Shown here one piece after another: positions 56,061 to 64,000 of a stretch of DNA of 64,000 bases. The position numbers were made by a program, and so were the translations under genes. A model generated the notes under the pieces. That model was given only the letters and a program-made list of their open reading frames with translations, did not search any database and was not told the DNA's origin. The number at the start of each line of letters is the position of its first letter. Positions within the stretch are counted from its first letter, which is position 1. The DNA lies in contig NZ_PGTZ01000006.1 in the NCBI RefSeq assembly GCF_002798015.1, positions 62,001 to 126,000 of the forward strand, in the 5' to 3' direction. The DNA is from Luteimicrobium subarcticum. Lineage in GTDB: Bacteria > Actinomycetota > Actinomycetes > Actinomycetales > Cellulomonadaceae.

Positions 56061-56852
56061 TCAGCCGAGGTCGAGGACGTTCTCGAGCCCGACGGTCAGG
56101 CCCGGCCGGCCGACGACCTCGCGGACCGCGAGGACGACGCCGGGCATGAAGGACGCCCGGTCGAACGAGTCCTGCCGGATCACGAGCTGCTCGCCGACGT
56201 TCCCGAGCAGGATCTCCTCGTGCGCGACGAGCCCGCGCAGCCGCACGGCGTGCACGCGCACCCCGTCGACGTCGGCGCCGCGCGCCTCCCAGCCCGACTC
56301 GGTGGCGTCGGGGCTCGGGGCGACACCGGCCGCGCGCCGTGCTGCGGCGACGGCGTGGGCGGTGTGGGTCGCGGTCCCCGAGGGTGCGTCGGCCTTGTCG
56401 GGGTGGTGCAGCTCGATGACCTCGACGGACTCGAAGTAGCGGGCAGCCTGCGCCGCGAACACCCCGGCGAGCACGGCCGACAGGCCGAAGTTCGGGGCGA
56501 TGATCACGCCGAGGTCCAGGCCCTCGTCCGCACGGCGTGCCAGGTGGTCGGCGACCCGGCCCCGGCTCTCGTCCGTCCAGCCGGTCGTCCCGACGACGAC
56601 GTGCGCGCCCGCGTCGAGCGCGGCGTGCACGTTCGTCTCGGTCGCGCTCGGGTGCGTGAAGTCGACGGCGACCTGGGCGCCCGCGGCCGCGAGCACCGCG
56701 GTGACGTCGTCGCCCTGCTCGACGCGGGCGACGAGCTCGAGCCCGTCGGCGGCCTCGACCGCGGCGCACGTCGTGCGGCCCATGCGGCCGTCGGCGCCCA
56801 GGACGGCGACGCGGATCGTGGCGGAGGTCGGAGCGGTGGTCGTGCTCGTCAC
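56061..56852 (-). CDS. dapB: 4-hydroxy-tetrahydrodipicolinate reductase
   Basis: Reduces the DapA product, next step of the diaminopimelate pathway. The 263-residue protein has the NAD(P) loop VLGADGRMGR, GTTGWTDE, APNFGLSAVL and the signature HHPDKADAPSGTA. It starts at GTG 56852. It lies 70 bases after the M16 peptidase on the same strand. Confidence 0.96.
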   Translation of the reverse strand: MTSTTTAPTSATIRVAVLGADGRMGRTTCAAVEAADGLELVARVEQGDDVTAVLAAAGAQVAVDFTHPSATETNVHAALDAGAHVVVGTTGWTDESRGRVADHLARRADEGLDLGVIIAPNFGLSAVLAGVFAAQAARYFESVEVIELHHPDKADAPSGTATHTAHAVAAARRAAGVAPSPDATESGWEARGADVDGVRVHAVRLRGLVAHEEILLGNVGEQLVIRQDSFDRASFMPGVVLAVREVVGRPGLTVGLENVLDLG

Positions 56853-56922
56853 GGGGCAGCCTCTCGGTCGGTGCGGGTCCGGGGCGTGCCCGGGTCTGCG
56901 CGGCGGCGCGCGGTCAGGCGGG

Positions 56923-58245
56923 TCAGTCCTCGAACGGTCCGACGCGCACGACCGTGCGCGGGCGGGCCGCCAGGTCGGCGGCGAGGTCGCGGACCTCGTC
57001 GAGCGTCACGGCGGCGATGCGCTCGAGGGACTCCTCGAGCGTCAGCAGCTCGCCGAACACGAGCTCGGCACGACCGAGGCGGCTCATGCGCGAGCCCGGG
57101 TCCTCGAGGCCGAGCACGAGGCCGCCCGAGAGCTGCCCGACGCTGCGGCGCAGCTCGTCGGGCGTGATGCCGTCCGTGGCGAGCCGGTCGAGCTCGGTGC
57201 CGAGCAGCGCGGTGACCTGGTCGACCTTCGCCGGCGCGCAGCCGGCGTACAGGCCGAACGTGCCGAGGCCGCCGTGCGCGGACGCGAACGAATAGGTCGA
57301 GTAGGCCAGGCCGCGCTTCTCGCGGATCTCCTGGAACAGGCGCGAGCTCATACCGCCGCCCAGGACGGCGTTGAGCACGGACAGCACGAAACGGCGCTCG
57401 TCGGTCGCGGCGAGGCCGGTCGAGCCGATGACGACGTTCGCCTGCTCGACCCGGCGCGTCACGGTGAGCGCGCGCGCCTCGTCGATGACGGTCGCGGCGG
57501 CATGGTCGCGGCGCGCACGCGGCGCCGCGGCGGGGTCGAGCGTCCAGCCGCCGGCCACGAGCGCGTCGCCGACCTGCGCGGCGAGCGCGTCGTGGTCGAC
57601 GTTGCCCGCGGCGGTGACGACGAGCGTCTCGGGGCGGTAGTGCCAGCCGTAGTGCTCCCACACGGCGTCGCGCGGGACCGCGCGGATGGTCTCGGGGGTG
57701 CCGCCGATCGGACGCCCCAGGGGGTGCCCGGCGAGGACGGTCTCGGCGAACCGCTCGTGCACGACGTCCGCCGGGTCGTCGTCGTTCATGGCGATCTCTT
57801 CGAGGATGACCTCGCGCTCGGTCTCGAGCTCGTCCGTGTCGATCGTCGCGGACGTCACCATGTCAGTGATGACGTCGACCGCCATCGGCAGGTCGGCGTC
57901 GAGCACCCGCGCGTAGTAGCAGGTGTGCTCCTTGCCGGTCGCCGCGTTCGCCTCGCCACCCACGGCGTCGAACGCCTCGGCGATGTCGAGCGCGGACCGG
58001 CGCGCGGTGCCCTTGAACAGCAGGTGCTCGAGGAAGTGCGTGGAGCCGAAGTGGCCGTCGGTCTCGTCACGCGAGCCGACGCCTACCCAGGCGCCGAGCG
58101 ACGCCGAGCGCTGGCCCGGCAGGTGCTCGGTCAGGACGCGGACGCCGCCGGGCAGGACGGTGCGACGGATCGTCGCGCCGTCCTGCCCGGCGAGGAGCTC
58201 GTCCCGGCCGGAGCCGGCCGGGACGAGCGGGAGTGCGTACGGCAC
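56923..58245 (-). CDS. M16 family zinc peptidase
   Basis: A 440-residue peptidase of the mitochondrial-processing-peptidase type. The inverted zinc motif HFLEH is in place, with a second Glu in EREVILEEIAM; the C-terminal half is the paired fold. GTG 58245 is the first codon, one base after the pnp stop, so the two are coupled. The substrate is unknown; pnp-M16-dapB order is common in actinobacteria. Confidence 0.94.
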   Translation of the reverse strand: MPYALPLVPAGSGRDELLAGQDGATIRRTVLPGGVRVLTEHLPGQRSASLGAWVGVGSRDETDGHFGSTHFLEHLLFKGTARRSALDIAEAFDAVGGEANAATGKEHTCYYARVLDADLPMAVDVITDMVTSATIDTDELETEREVILEEIAMNDDDPADVVHERFAETVLAGHPLGRPIGGTPETIRAVPRDAVWEHYGWHYRPETLVVTAAGNVDHDALAAQVGDALVAGGWTLDPAAAPRARRDHAAATVIDEARALTVTRRVEQANVVIGSTGLAATDERRFVLSVLNAVLGGGMSSRLFQEIREKRGLAYSTYSFASAHGGLGTFGLYAGCAPAKVDQVTALLGTELDRLATDGITPDELRRSVGQLSGGLVLGLEDPGSRMSRLGRAELVFGELLTLEESLERIAAVTLDEVRDLAADLAARPRTVVRVGPFED

Positions 58246-58246
58246 G

Positions 58247-60499
58247 TCAGGCGTTCTCGGCCGGAGCCTCGGCAGCCTCGGCGGGCGCCTCGGCGCCCTC
58301 CTCGTCAGCGACGACGGCGTGCAGCGACAGCTTGCCGCGCGGGTCGATCTCACCGATCTCGACCTGGACCTTCTGGCCGATCGAGAGGACGTCCTCGACG
58401 TTCTCCACGCGCTTGCCGCCGACGAGCTTGCGGATCTGCGAGATGTGGAGCAGGCCGTCCTTGCCCGGGGAGAGCGAGATGAACGCGCCGAACGACGTCG
58501 TCTTGACGACGGTGCCGACGAAACGCTCCCCGATCTCCGGGACGTGCGGGTTGGCGATCGCGTTGATCGCCGCGCGGGCGGCCTCGGCCGACGGGCCGTC
58601 GGTGGCGCCGATGTACACGGTGCCGTCGTCCTCGATCGAGATGTCCGCGCCCGTCTCGTCCTGGATCTGGTTGATCATCTTGCCCTTCGGGCCGATGACC
58701 TCGCCGATCTTGTCGACCGGGACCTTCACGCTGATGACGCGCGGCGCGAACGGGCTCATCTCGTCCGGCGTGTCGATGGCCTCGTGGAGGACCTCGAGGA
58801 TCGTGAGGCGGGCCTCACGGGCCTGCGTCAGCGCGCCGGCGAGGACGGACGTCGGGATGCCGTCGAGCTTCGTGTCGAGCTGGATGGCCGTGACGAACTC
58901 GCTGGTACCGGCGACCTTGAAGTCCATGTCGCCGAAGGCGTCCTCGGCCCCCAGGATGTCGGTGAGCGCCGCGTAGCGGGTCTCACCGTCGAGCTCGTCG
59001 GACACGAGGCCCATCGCGATGCCCGCGACGGCCGCACGCAGCGGCACGCCGGCGTTGAGCAGCGACAGGGTCGAGGCGCAGACCGAGCCCATCGACGTCG
59101 AGCCGTTGGAGCCGAGGGCCTCGGACACCTGACGGATCGCGTAGGGGAACTCCTCGCGCGTCGGCAGCACCGGCACGAGCGCCCGCTCGGCGAGCGCGCC
59201 GTGACCGATCTCGCGGCGCTTCGGGCTGCCCACGCGACCGGTCTCACCGGTCGAGTAGGGCGGGAAGTTGTAGTTGTGCATGTACCGCTTGCGCGTCTCC
59301 GGACCGAGCGAGTCGATCTGCTGCTCCATGCGGAGCATGTTCAGCGTGGTGACGCCCATGATCTGGGTCTCGCCGCGCTCGAAGATCGCGGAGCCGTGCA
59401 CGCGCGGCAGGACCTCGACCTCGGCCGACAGCGTGCGGATGTCGCGCAGGCCACGACCGTCGATGCGGAAGCCGTCGGCGAGGATGCGGCGACGCACGAC
59501 CGCCTTCTGCACGGACCGGTAGGCCGCGGAGATCTCCTTGGACCGGCCCTCGAACGCCTCGGCGAGCTCGCCCTGGACCTCGGCCTTGAGCTCGTCGATG
59601 CGGGACTCGCGGTCCTGCTTGTCGGCGATGGACAGCGCCTCGTCCAGGCGGGCTGCCGCGGCCGACTCGACCGCCGCGTACGCGTCGGGCTGGTAGTCGG
59701 GGAAGAGCGGGAGCTCGGTGGTCGCCTTGGACGACTGGGCGGCGAGCTGCTGCTGCGCCTCGACGAGCGCACGGATGAACGGCTTCGACGCCTCGATGCC
59801 CTCGGCCACGACCTCCTCGGTCGGAGCCTGCGCGCCCTCGTTCTTGATGAGGTTCCAGGAACCCTCGGTGGCCTCGGCCTCGATCATCGCGACGGCGACG
59901 TCGGACGAGCCGTCCGCGTTCGTCACGACACGGCCGGCGACGACCATGTCGAACACCGCGCGCTCCTTCTCGGAGTAGCGCGGGAAGGCGACCCACTGGC
60001 CGTCGACCAGGGCGACGCGGACCGCGCCGACCGGGCCGGAGAACGGCAGGCCGGAGATCTGCGTGGACATGGACGCCGCGTTGATCGCCAGCGTGTCGTA
60101 CGCGTCGTCCGGGTTGATCGCGAGGACGGTCAGGACGACCTGGACCTCGTTGCGCAGGCCCTTGACGAACAGCGGGCGCAGCGGGCGGTCGACCAGACGG
60201 CAGACCAGGATCGCGTCGGTCGAGGGGCGACCCTCACGACGGAAGAACGAGCCGGGGATCTTGCCCGCGGCGTACTGGCGCTCCTCGACGTCGACCGTCA
60301 GGGGGAAGAAGTCGAACTGCTCCTTCGGGTGCTTCCCGTAGGTCGTGGCCGACAGGAGCATGGTGTCGTTGTCGAGGTACGCGGCGACGGAGCCGGCGGC
60401 CTGGCGCGCGAGACGCCCGGTCTCGAAACGGATGGTGCGGGTGCCGAAGCGACCGTTGTCGATCGTGGCCTCGGCGAACTGGATCTCGGGACCCTCCAT
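58247..60499 (-). CDS. pnp: Polyribonucleotide nucleotidyltransferase (PNPase)
   Basis: A phosphorolytic 3'-5' RNase that also adds tails. The 750-residue protein has two RNase PH domains, a helical domain between, a KH domain ([17 protein letters not shown]), an S1 domain ([21 protein letters not shown]) and a short Ala/Glu-rich tail. ATG 60499 follows GAGGAGG. A strong hairpin lies between rpsO and pnp, so pnp may have its own promoter in the 245-base gap. Confidence 0.97.
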   Translation of the reverse strand: MEGPEIQFAEATIDNGRFGTRTIRFETGRLARQAAGSVAAYLDNDTMLLSATTYGKHPKEQFDFFPLTVDVEERQYAAGKIPGSFFRREGRPSTDAILVCRLVDRPLRPLFVKGLRNEVQVVLTVLAINPDDAYDTLAINAASMSTQISGLPFSGPVGAVRVALVDGQWVAFPRYSEKERAVFDMVVAGRVVTNADGSSDVAVAMIEAEATEGSWNLIKNEGAQAPTEEVVAEGIEASKPFIRALVEAQQQLAAQSSKATTELPLFPDYQPDAYAAVESAAAARLDEALSIADKQDRESRIDELKAEVQGELAEAFEGRSKEISAAYRSVQKAVVRRRILADGFRIDGRGLRDIRTLSAEVEVLPRVHGSAIFERGETQIMGVTTLNMLRMEQQIDSLGPETRKRYMHNYNFPPYSTGETGRVGSPKRREIGHGALAERALVPVLPTREEFPYAIRQVSEALGSNGSTSMGSVCASTLSLLNAGVPLRAAVAGIAMGLVSDELDGETRYAALTDILGAEDAFGDMDFKVAGTSEFVTAIQLDTKLDGIPTSVLAGALTQAREARLTILEVLHEAIDTPDEMSPFAPRVISVKVPVDKIGEVIGPKGKMINQIQDETGADISIEDDGTVYIGATDGPSAEAARAAINAIANPHVPEIGERFVGTVVKTTSFGAFISLSPGKDGLLHISQIRKLVGGKRVENVEDVLSIGQKVQVEIGEIDPRGKLSLHAVVADEEGAEAPAEAAEAPAENA

Positions 60500-60700
60500 G
60501 GGTCCTCCTCTCTCGAGGGCCACCTGCCGGACGGCTGGTCTTCGATCGAGGTCCGCGGAGCCAGGCTCCCCCTGCGGGGTGCTCCGGGTCCGAGGCCCAC
60601 TACCGAGGACCGAACCTCGCGGCGCGGCGGCGGTGATGTGTGCGGCGTGGGGTGTGAGTGCAAGGACCGGGAGCCGCACGCGTCCCGGGCCCTGACGCCC

Positions 60701-60736
60701 GTCCAGCCCGGACCCCCTGAGGGGACCGGGCCGGAC
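60701..60736 (-). terminator. rpsO terminator hairpin
   Basis: GTCC-A-GCCCGG and CCGGGC-C-GGAC (with a C4/G4 pair at the tip) form a long stem, nine bases after the rpsO stop on the minus strand. It can end rpsO transcripts or be a processing site in the rpsO-pnp mRNA. Confidence 0.7.
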
Positions 60737-60744
60737 GAGGAGGT

Positions 60745-61014
60745 TCAGCGACGCAGACCGAGGCGCTCGATGAGGCTGCGGTAGCGGGCGATGTCGACCT
60801 TCTGCAGGTAGCCGAGGAGGCGACGGCGCTGGCCCACGAGGATCAGCAGACCACGACGGCTGTGGTGGTCGTGCTTGTGCTCCTTGAGGTGCTCCGTCAG
60901 GTCCTTGATGCGCTGCGTCAGCATCGCGACCTGCACCTCGGGCGAGCCGGTGTCGGTCTCGGACGTGCCGTACTCGGCGATGATCTGCTTCTTGGTGGCG
61001 GTGTCCAGGGGCAT
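60745..61014 (-). CDS. rpsO: Ribosomal protein S15
   Basis: A 30S primary-binding protein. The 89-residue protein has the family form: [53 protein letters not shown]. Pairing with pnp downstream is conserved. ATG 61014 is the start. Confidence 0.98.
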   Translation of the reverse strand: MPLDTATKKQIIAEYGTSETDTGSPEVQVAMLTQRIKDLTEHLKEHKHDHHSRRGLLILVGQRRRLLGYLQKVDIARYRSLIERLGLRR

Positions 61015-61078
61015 GGTTCTCCTTCGAGGATCAGGTCGTTGCGCGGCGCGCCAGGGCTTTCCCCTGGGCTCTTGGGAC

Positions 61079-61121
61079 GGCTCCCTCGACTCCCCGCGAC
61101 ACCTGTCGAGGGGCGGGAGCC
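61079..61121 (-). terminator. Hairpin between ribF and rpsO
   Basis: GGCTCC...GGAGCC with inner CTCGAC...GTCGAG forms a nested stem in the 132-base gap between the ribF stop and the rpsO start. It may end ribF transcripts or form part of the rpsO leader, where S15 often regulates itself. Confidence 0.55.
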
Positions 61122-61146
61122 ACCGCGGCCGATCGAACGGCAACCC

Positions 61147-62151
61147 TCAGTCTACCAAAGGGGCGCCCGGATCCAGGCCCAGCACCGCGCGCGTCCGGGC
61201 GACGTCGTCGTTCATCGCCGCGAGGAGCTGCTCGAGCCAGTCGTCGCCCTCGAACCGCAGCGTCGGCCGCAGGCGCTCCACGAGCTCGACGACGACCTCC
61301 TCGCCGTACAGGTCGAGGTCGGTGCGGTCCAGGACGTACGCCTCGACCCGGCGCTCCTGCCCGTCGAACGTGGGGTTGGTGCCGATCGAGACGGCCGCCG
61401 GCAGGCGCTCCGCGGCGGGCGTCCCGGGCGACCGGACGAGCCAGCCCGCGTACACCCCGTCGGCCGGCACGAGACCCTGCACCGGCGTGCCGTCGGCGAC
61501 CGCGCCCAGGTTCGCGGTCGGGAACCCGAGCTCGCGGCCCCGCGCGTCCCCGTGGACGACCTCTCCCCGCAGCCGGTGCGGCCGCCCGAGGACTCCGGCG
61601 GCCGCGACGACGTCACCCTGCGCGAGCAGCTCACGGACGTACGTCGACGACCACCGCGCGTGCGCGGGCTCAGTGGTCGCGCCGACGTCCCCGACGACCT
61701 CCACGACGAACCCGTGCCGCGCGCCGAGCGCGACCATCGTCTCGAGCGTGCCGCTGTTGTCGCGCCCGAACCGCACGTCCCGCCCCACGACGACCCGCTG
61801 CGCCCGCAGCCCGTCGACGAGGTACCGCACGACGAACTCCTCGGGCGTCTGCGCCGCGAAGTCGAGGGTGTAGCGCACCAGCAGGACGGCGTCGAGGCCC
61901 GCCTCGGCGAGCAGGTCGAGCCGGTCCCGTACCCCGGTGATGAGCTCGGGCGCGTGCTCGGGGCGGTGCACCGCCAGGGGGTGCGGGTCGAACGTCACGG
62001 CCACGGCGTGGGCGCCGTCCTCGCGGGCCCGCGCCGCGATGGCGCGACAGACCTCGGCGTGACCCCGGTGGACCCCGTCGAAGTTGCCGATCGTCACCAC
62101 GGTCGGGCCGAAGCTCGCTGGGACCTGGTCCAGCCCCGTCCACACCTGCAC
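61147..62151 (-). CDS. ribF: Bifunctional riboflavin kinase/FAD synthetase
   Basis: Makes FMN and FAD from riboflavin. The 334-residue protein has the adenylyltransferase P-loop TIGNFDGVHRGH and the kinase domain GRPHRLRGEVVHGDARGRELGFPTANLG. GTG 62151 begins VQVWTGLDQVP, the family start, with AGGAG at good spacing; a GTG six bases earlier is too close. It follows truB by 98 bases. Confidence 0.95.
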   Translation of the reverse strand: MQVWTGLDQVPASFGPTVVTIGNFDGVHRGHAEVCRAIAARAREDGAHAVAVTFDPHPLAVHRPEHAPELITGVRDRLDLLAEAGLDAVLLVRYTLDFAAQTPEEFVVRYLVDGLRAQRVVVGRDVRFGRDNSGTLETMVALGARHGFVVEVVGDVGATTEPAHARWSSTYVRELLAQGDVVAAAGVLGRPHRLRGEVVHGDARGRELGFPTANLGAVADGTPVQGLVPADGVYAGWLVRSPGTPAAERLPAAVSIGTNPTFDGQERRVEAYVLDRTDLDLYGEEVVVELVERLRPTLRFEGDDWLEQLLAAMNDDVARTRAVLGLDPGAPLVD

Positions 62152-62249
62152 GCTCACGCTCCTCGCGTCGTCCTGTCGCCGCCCGGCGTGCGTCGCACAG
62201 AGGGCCTGGACAACTCTGCCACGTCCACGGCCGTGGGCCGTCGTGGAGC

Positions 62250-63209
62250 TCAGGCGGGGGCCAGCACGATCTGCGGTCGCGCGAGCAGACCACCCTTGCC
62301 GCGGGCGTCCTCGACGAGCGCGACGAGGGTGCCGTCCGGCCCGATGGCGGCGTGCAGGCCTGGGACGTCCAGCGGCGGGAGCGCGCGACCGTGCCCGAGC
62401 GCAGCCGCCTCGGCCGCGTCGAGCCGCCGGACCGGGAACGACGCCGCTGCGGCCTCGGCGAGCGGCAGCGTGGCGAGCACGCCGTCGGCGTCCACCTGGT
62501 CCTGGAGCTGTTCGAGCGTGCGCGCCCCGGCGATGCCGTAGCCGCCGACCCGCGTGCGCCGGAGCGCCACGAGGTGCCCGCCGACCCCGAGCGCCGCGCC
62601 CAGGTCGCGCCCGAGCGCCCGCACGTACGTGCCCGACGACACCGTGACGGCCGCGTCGACGTCGACCGTCGCGGACCCCTCCACGACAGGGCCGGGACGC
62701 ACGTCGAGCACGTGGAAGCGCGAGACCGTCACGGGCCGCGCGGCGAGCACGACGTCCTCGCCGGCCCGCACGCGCGCATAGGCGCGCTCGCCGTCGACCT
62801 TGATCGCGCTCACCGAGCTCGGCACCTGCTGCAGGTCTCCGGTGAGCCCGGCGACGACCTCCTCGACCTGCGCACGGGTGACACCGGCCGCGTCGACGCG
62901 CGCGACGACCTCCCCCTCGGCGTCCTCGGTGGTCGTCGCGACGCCGAGCCGGACCGTGGTCTCGTAGTCCTTGTCGGCGCCGACCACGTAGGTGAGCAGG
63001 CGCGTCGCCCGGCCCACCCCGACCACCAGGACGCCCGTCGCCATCGGGTCGAGGGTGCCCGCGTGCCCGACCTTCTTCGTGCCGGCGAGCCCGCGCATCC
63101 GACCGACGACGTCGTGGCTGGTCCAGCCCTGCGGCTTGTCGACGATCACGAACCCGTCGGGAGCGGTGGGGTTGCGGGGGCGGCGCTCCCGCTGCTCGCG
63201 CCCGCTCAT
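62250..63209 (-). CDS. truB: tRNA pseudouridine(55) synthase TruB
   Basis: Makes pseudouridine 55 in the T-loop of tRNA. The 319-residue protein has catalytic Asp54 in VGHAGTLDPMATG, with SHDVVGRMR and a C-terminal PUA-like region. The ATG at 63209 overlaps the stop of the TetR gene (ATGA), an unusual coupling of a tRNA enzyme with a regulator. Confidence 0.96.
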   Translation of the reverse strand: MSGREQRERRPRNPTAPDGFVIVDKPQGWTSHDVVGRMRGLAGTKKVGHAGTLDPMATGVLVVGVGRATRLLTYVVGADKDYETTVRLGVATTTEDAEGEVVARVDAAGVTRAQVEEVVAGLTGDLQQVPSSVSAIKVDGERAYARVRAGEDVVLAARPVTVSRFHVLDVRPGPVVEGSATVDVDAAVTVSSGTYVRALGRDLGAALGVGGHLVALRRTRVGGYGIAGARTLEQLQDQVDADGVLATLPLAEAAAASFPVRRLDAAEAAALGHGRALPPLDVPGLHAAIGPDGTLVALVEDARGKGGLLARPQIVLAPA

Positions 63210-63790
63210 GCGGCACCCCGGACGAGCGCCGCGGCGATGTCGGCACCGACCGCACAGGTGAGGAGCGCACCGACGCCGGGTTCGTCGGTGTGCTCAGGCG
63301 CTTCGGTCGCCAGCAGGACGTTGATGAGCATGCCGGTCGCGACGAAGCTCCGCGCCTCCTCGGGCCCCTCGCCCGTGCGCTCCTGGTAGATCTCGAACGC
63401 GCGCACGAGCACGGCACGGGCGCTCGCGCCGAGGTCGGGGTCGGACGCCGCGACGAACCCGTGCATCAGGACGCGCAGCAGGTTGCGGTCGGCGAGCAGC
63501 TCCACGTAGGCGTCGCCGAGCCGGTCGCGGGCGTCCGGACCGGCGGGGACCGCCTCGAAGGCGTCGACGATGCGGTCGCCGATGCGCTCGAACACCGCCC
63601 GGAACAGGCAGCGCTTGGACCCGAAGATGCGCACCACGTAGGGCTGGGACACGCCGGCGGCCTGGGCGACCTGGTCGGTCGTCGTGCCGGCGAAGCCATG
63701 CTCGGCGAACGCCTGCGTGGCGGCGTCGAGGATCTGCTCGCGCCGCTCCTCCTTGCTCATCCGGACCCGTGTGGCGCTCATGGTTGACAT
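63206..63790 (-). CDS. TetR family transcriptional regulator
   Basis: A 194-residue repressor-type protein with an N-terminal TetR helix-turn-helix (REQILDAATQAFAEHGFAGTTTDQVAQAAGVSQPYVVRIFGSK, split here as REQILDAATQAFAEHG and VAQAAGVSQPYVVRIF). The divergent gene is an MFS exporter; such pairs usually sense drugs. ATG 63790 or 63781 could be the start; no ribosome site is clear, so translation may be nearly leaderless. A palindrome abuts the start. Confidence 0.9.
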   Translation of the reverse strand: MSTMSATRVRMSKEERREQILDAATQAFAEHGFAGTTTDQVAQAAGVSQPYVVRIFGSKRCLFRAVFERIGDRIVDAFEAVPAGPDARDRLGDAYVELLADRNLLRVLMHGFVAASDPDLGASARAVLVRAFEIYQERTGEGPEEARSFVATGMLINVLLATEAPEHTDEPGVGALLTCAVGADIAAALVRGAA

Positions 63791-63812
63791 GTTATCAGCC
63801 GATAACTAGCGT
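63784..63812 (+). promoter_or_regulatory. Promoter of the MFS exporter gene
   Basis: TTGACA (63784-63789), a 17-base spacer, then TAGCGT (63807-63812). The spacer is filled almost exactly by the palindrome, so a bound TetR protein would block this promoter. Confidence 0.6.
63791..63806. promoter_or_regulatory. TetR operator palindrome
   Basis: GTTATC-AGCC-GATAAC is a perfect six-base inverted repeat. It lies directly between the TetR start and the divergent exporter gene, inside the -10/-35 spacer. It stands out as AT-rich in this GC-rich DNA. Confidence 0.8.
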
Positions 63813-63860
63813 CTCCTGTGTAGTAATCAGTCGATGCTTACCGCACGAGGGGAACAGGCC

Positions 63861-64000
63861 ATGACCACCACCGAGACCACGCCCTTGCCTCCGGGCAGCA
63901 GCGAGCTGCTCCCCCACGACGACGGCGCGGGCCGACCGCTCCGCACCCGACCCGTCTGGCTCGCCCTCCTGGCCGCGTCGCTGCCGATGTTCATGGCGAC
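63861..64000 (+). CDS. MFS efflux transporter, N-terminal part
   Basis: Partial gene cut by the right edge. The first 46 codons start MTTTETTPLPPGSS and end in the first membrane helix (VWLALLAASLPMFMAT), as in drug:H+ exporters of the 14-helix type. AGGGGAA precedes the ATG. Divergent TetR and its operator support drug efflux. The class is inferred from context and the short helix. Confidence 0.65.
   Translation, partial: MTTTETTPLPPGSSELLPHDDGAGRPLRTRPVWLALLAASLPMFMA

Noticed and set aside
1-64000. tRNA, rRNA, insertion sequences, prophage and CRISPR arrays
   Set aside because: No repeat-spacer pattern, no transposase or integrase motif and no cloverleaf-like stretch was found in any gap; gaps are short and mostly explained by promoters and hairpins.

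Overview
The window is very GC-rich (well above 70 percent by eye, with third codon positions almost all G or C) and shows the core gene order of an actinomycete chromosome. SOS boxes of the TCGAAC-N4-GTTCGA type, MraZ/RsmH, ClgR, DUF3040, DUF3046 and DUF5302 proteins and the gluABCD-recX-recA arrangement all point to Actinobacteria. I think a Cellulomonas-like member of the Micrococcales is most likely, but that genus call is inference. I found no rRNA, tRNA, insertion sequence, prophage or CRISPR array. The window is ordinary core chromosome, and the interest lies mainly in its control sites.

Layout. 1-2.3 kb: start of the division and cell wall cluster on the minus strand (mraZ, rsmH, ftsL-like, edge of ftsI) with three MraZ boxes. 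2.4-7.1 kb: MoxR ATPase, DUF58 protein and transglutaminase operon. 7.0-9.2 kb: a minus-strand operon of a HEPN protein, dinB and a DUF3040 protein behind a perfect SOS box. 9.2-16.2 kb: spermidine-synthase-like protein, cold shock protein, PAC2 protein, HelD-type helicase, serA, a PNPOx-like protein and a DUF5302 protein. 16.3-18.3 kb: nrdR and a LysM membrane protein divergent from lexA, with three SOS boxes between. 18.3-29 kb: ldh, dinG-type helicase, hflX, a methyltransferase, dapF, miaA, a small open reading frame, two YbjN genes and miaB. 29.2-32.6 kb: gluABCD glutamate uptake. 32.6-37.9 kb: recX, recA (SOS box), a metallo-beta-lactamase-fold protein, a membrane phosphodiesterase and a DUF3046 protein. 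37.9-45.6 kb: giant Lhr helicase, Nei-type glycosylase, clgR, cinA, pgsA. 45.7-53.7 kb: CapA protein, ftsK, an Sfp-type phosphopantetheinyl transferase, RNase J, dapA. 53.8-61 kb: YqhA-like protein, azlCD, TPR-like protein, dapB, M16 peptidase, pnp, rpsO. 61-64 kb: ribF, truB, a TetR regulator and the start of a divergent MFS exporter.

How the genes work together. DNA damage response is the strongest theme: lexA, recA, the LysM protein and the HEPN-dinB operon each sit behind SOS boxes, and recX, Nei, Lhr and DinG add repair functions. RNA processing (RNase J, PNPase, RsmH, MiaA, MiaB, TruB, HflX, S15) and diaminopimelate synthesis (dapA, dapB, dapF) are the other threads. Many neighbours overlap by four bases (ATGA or GTGA), which implies translational coupling, and four convergent gene pairs overlap at their 3-prime ends by 37 to 83 bases.
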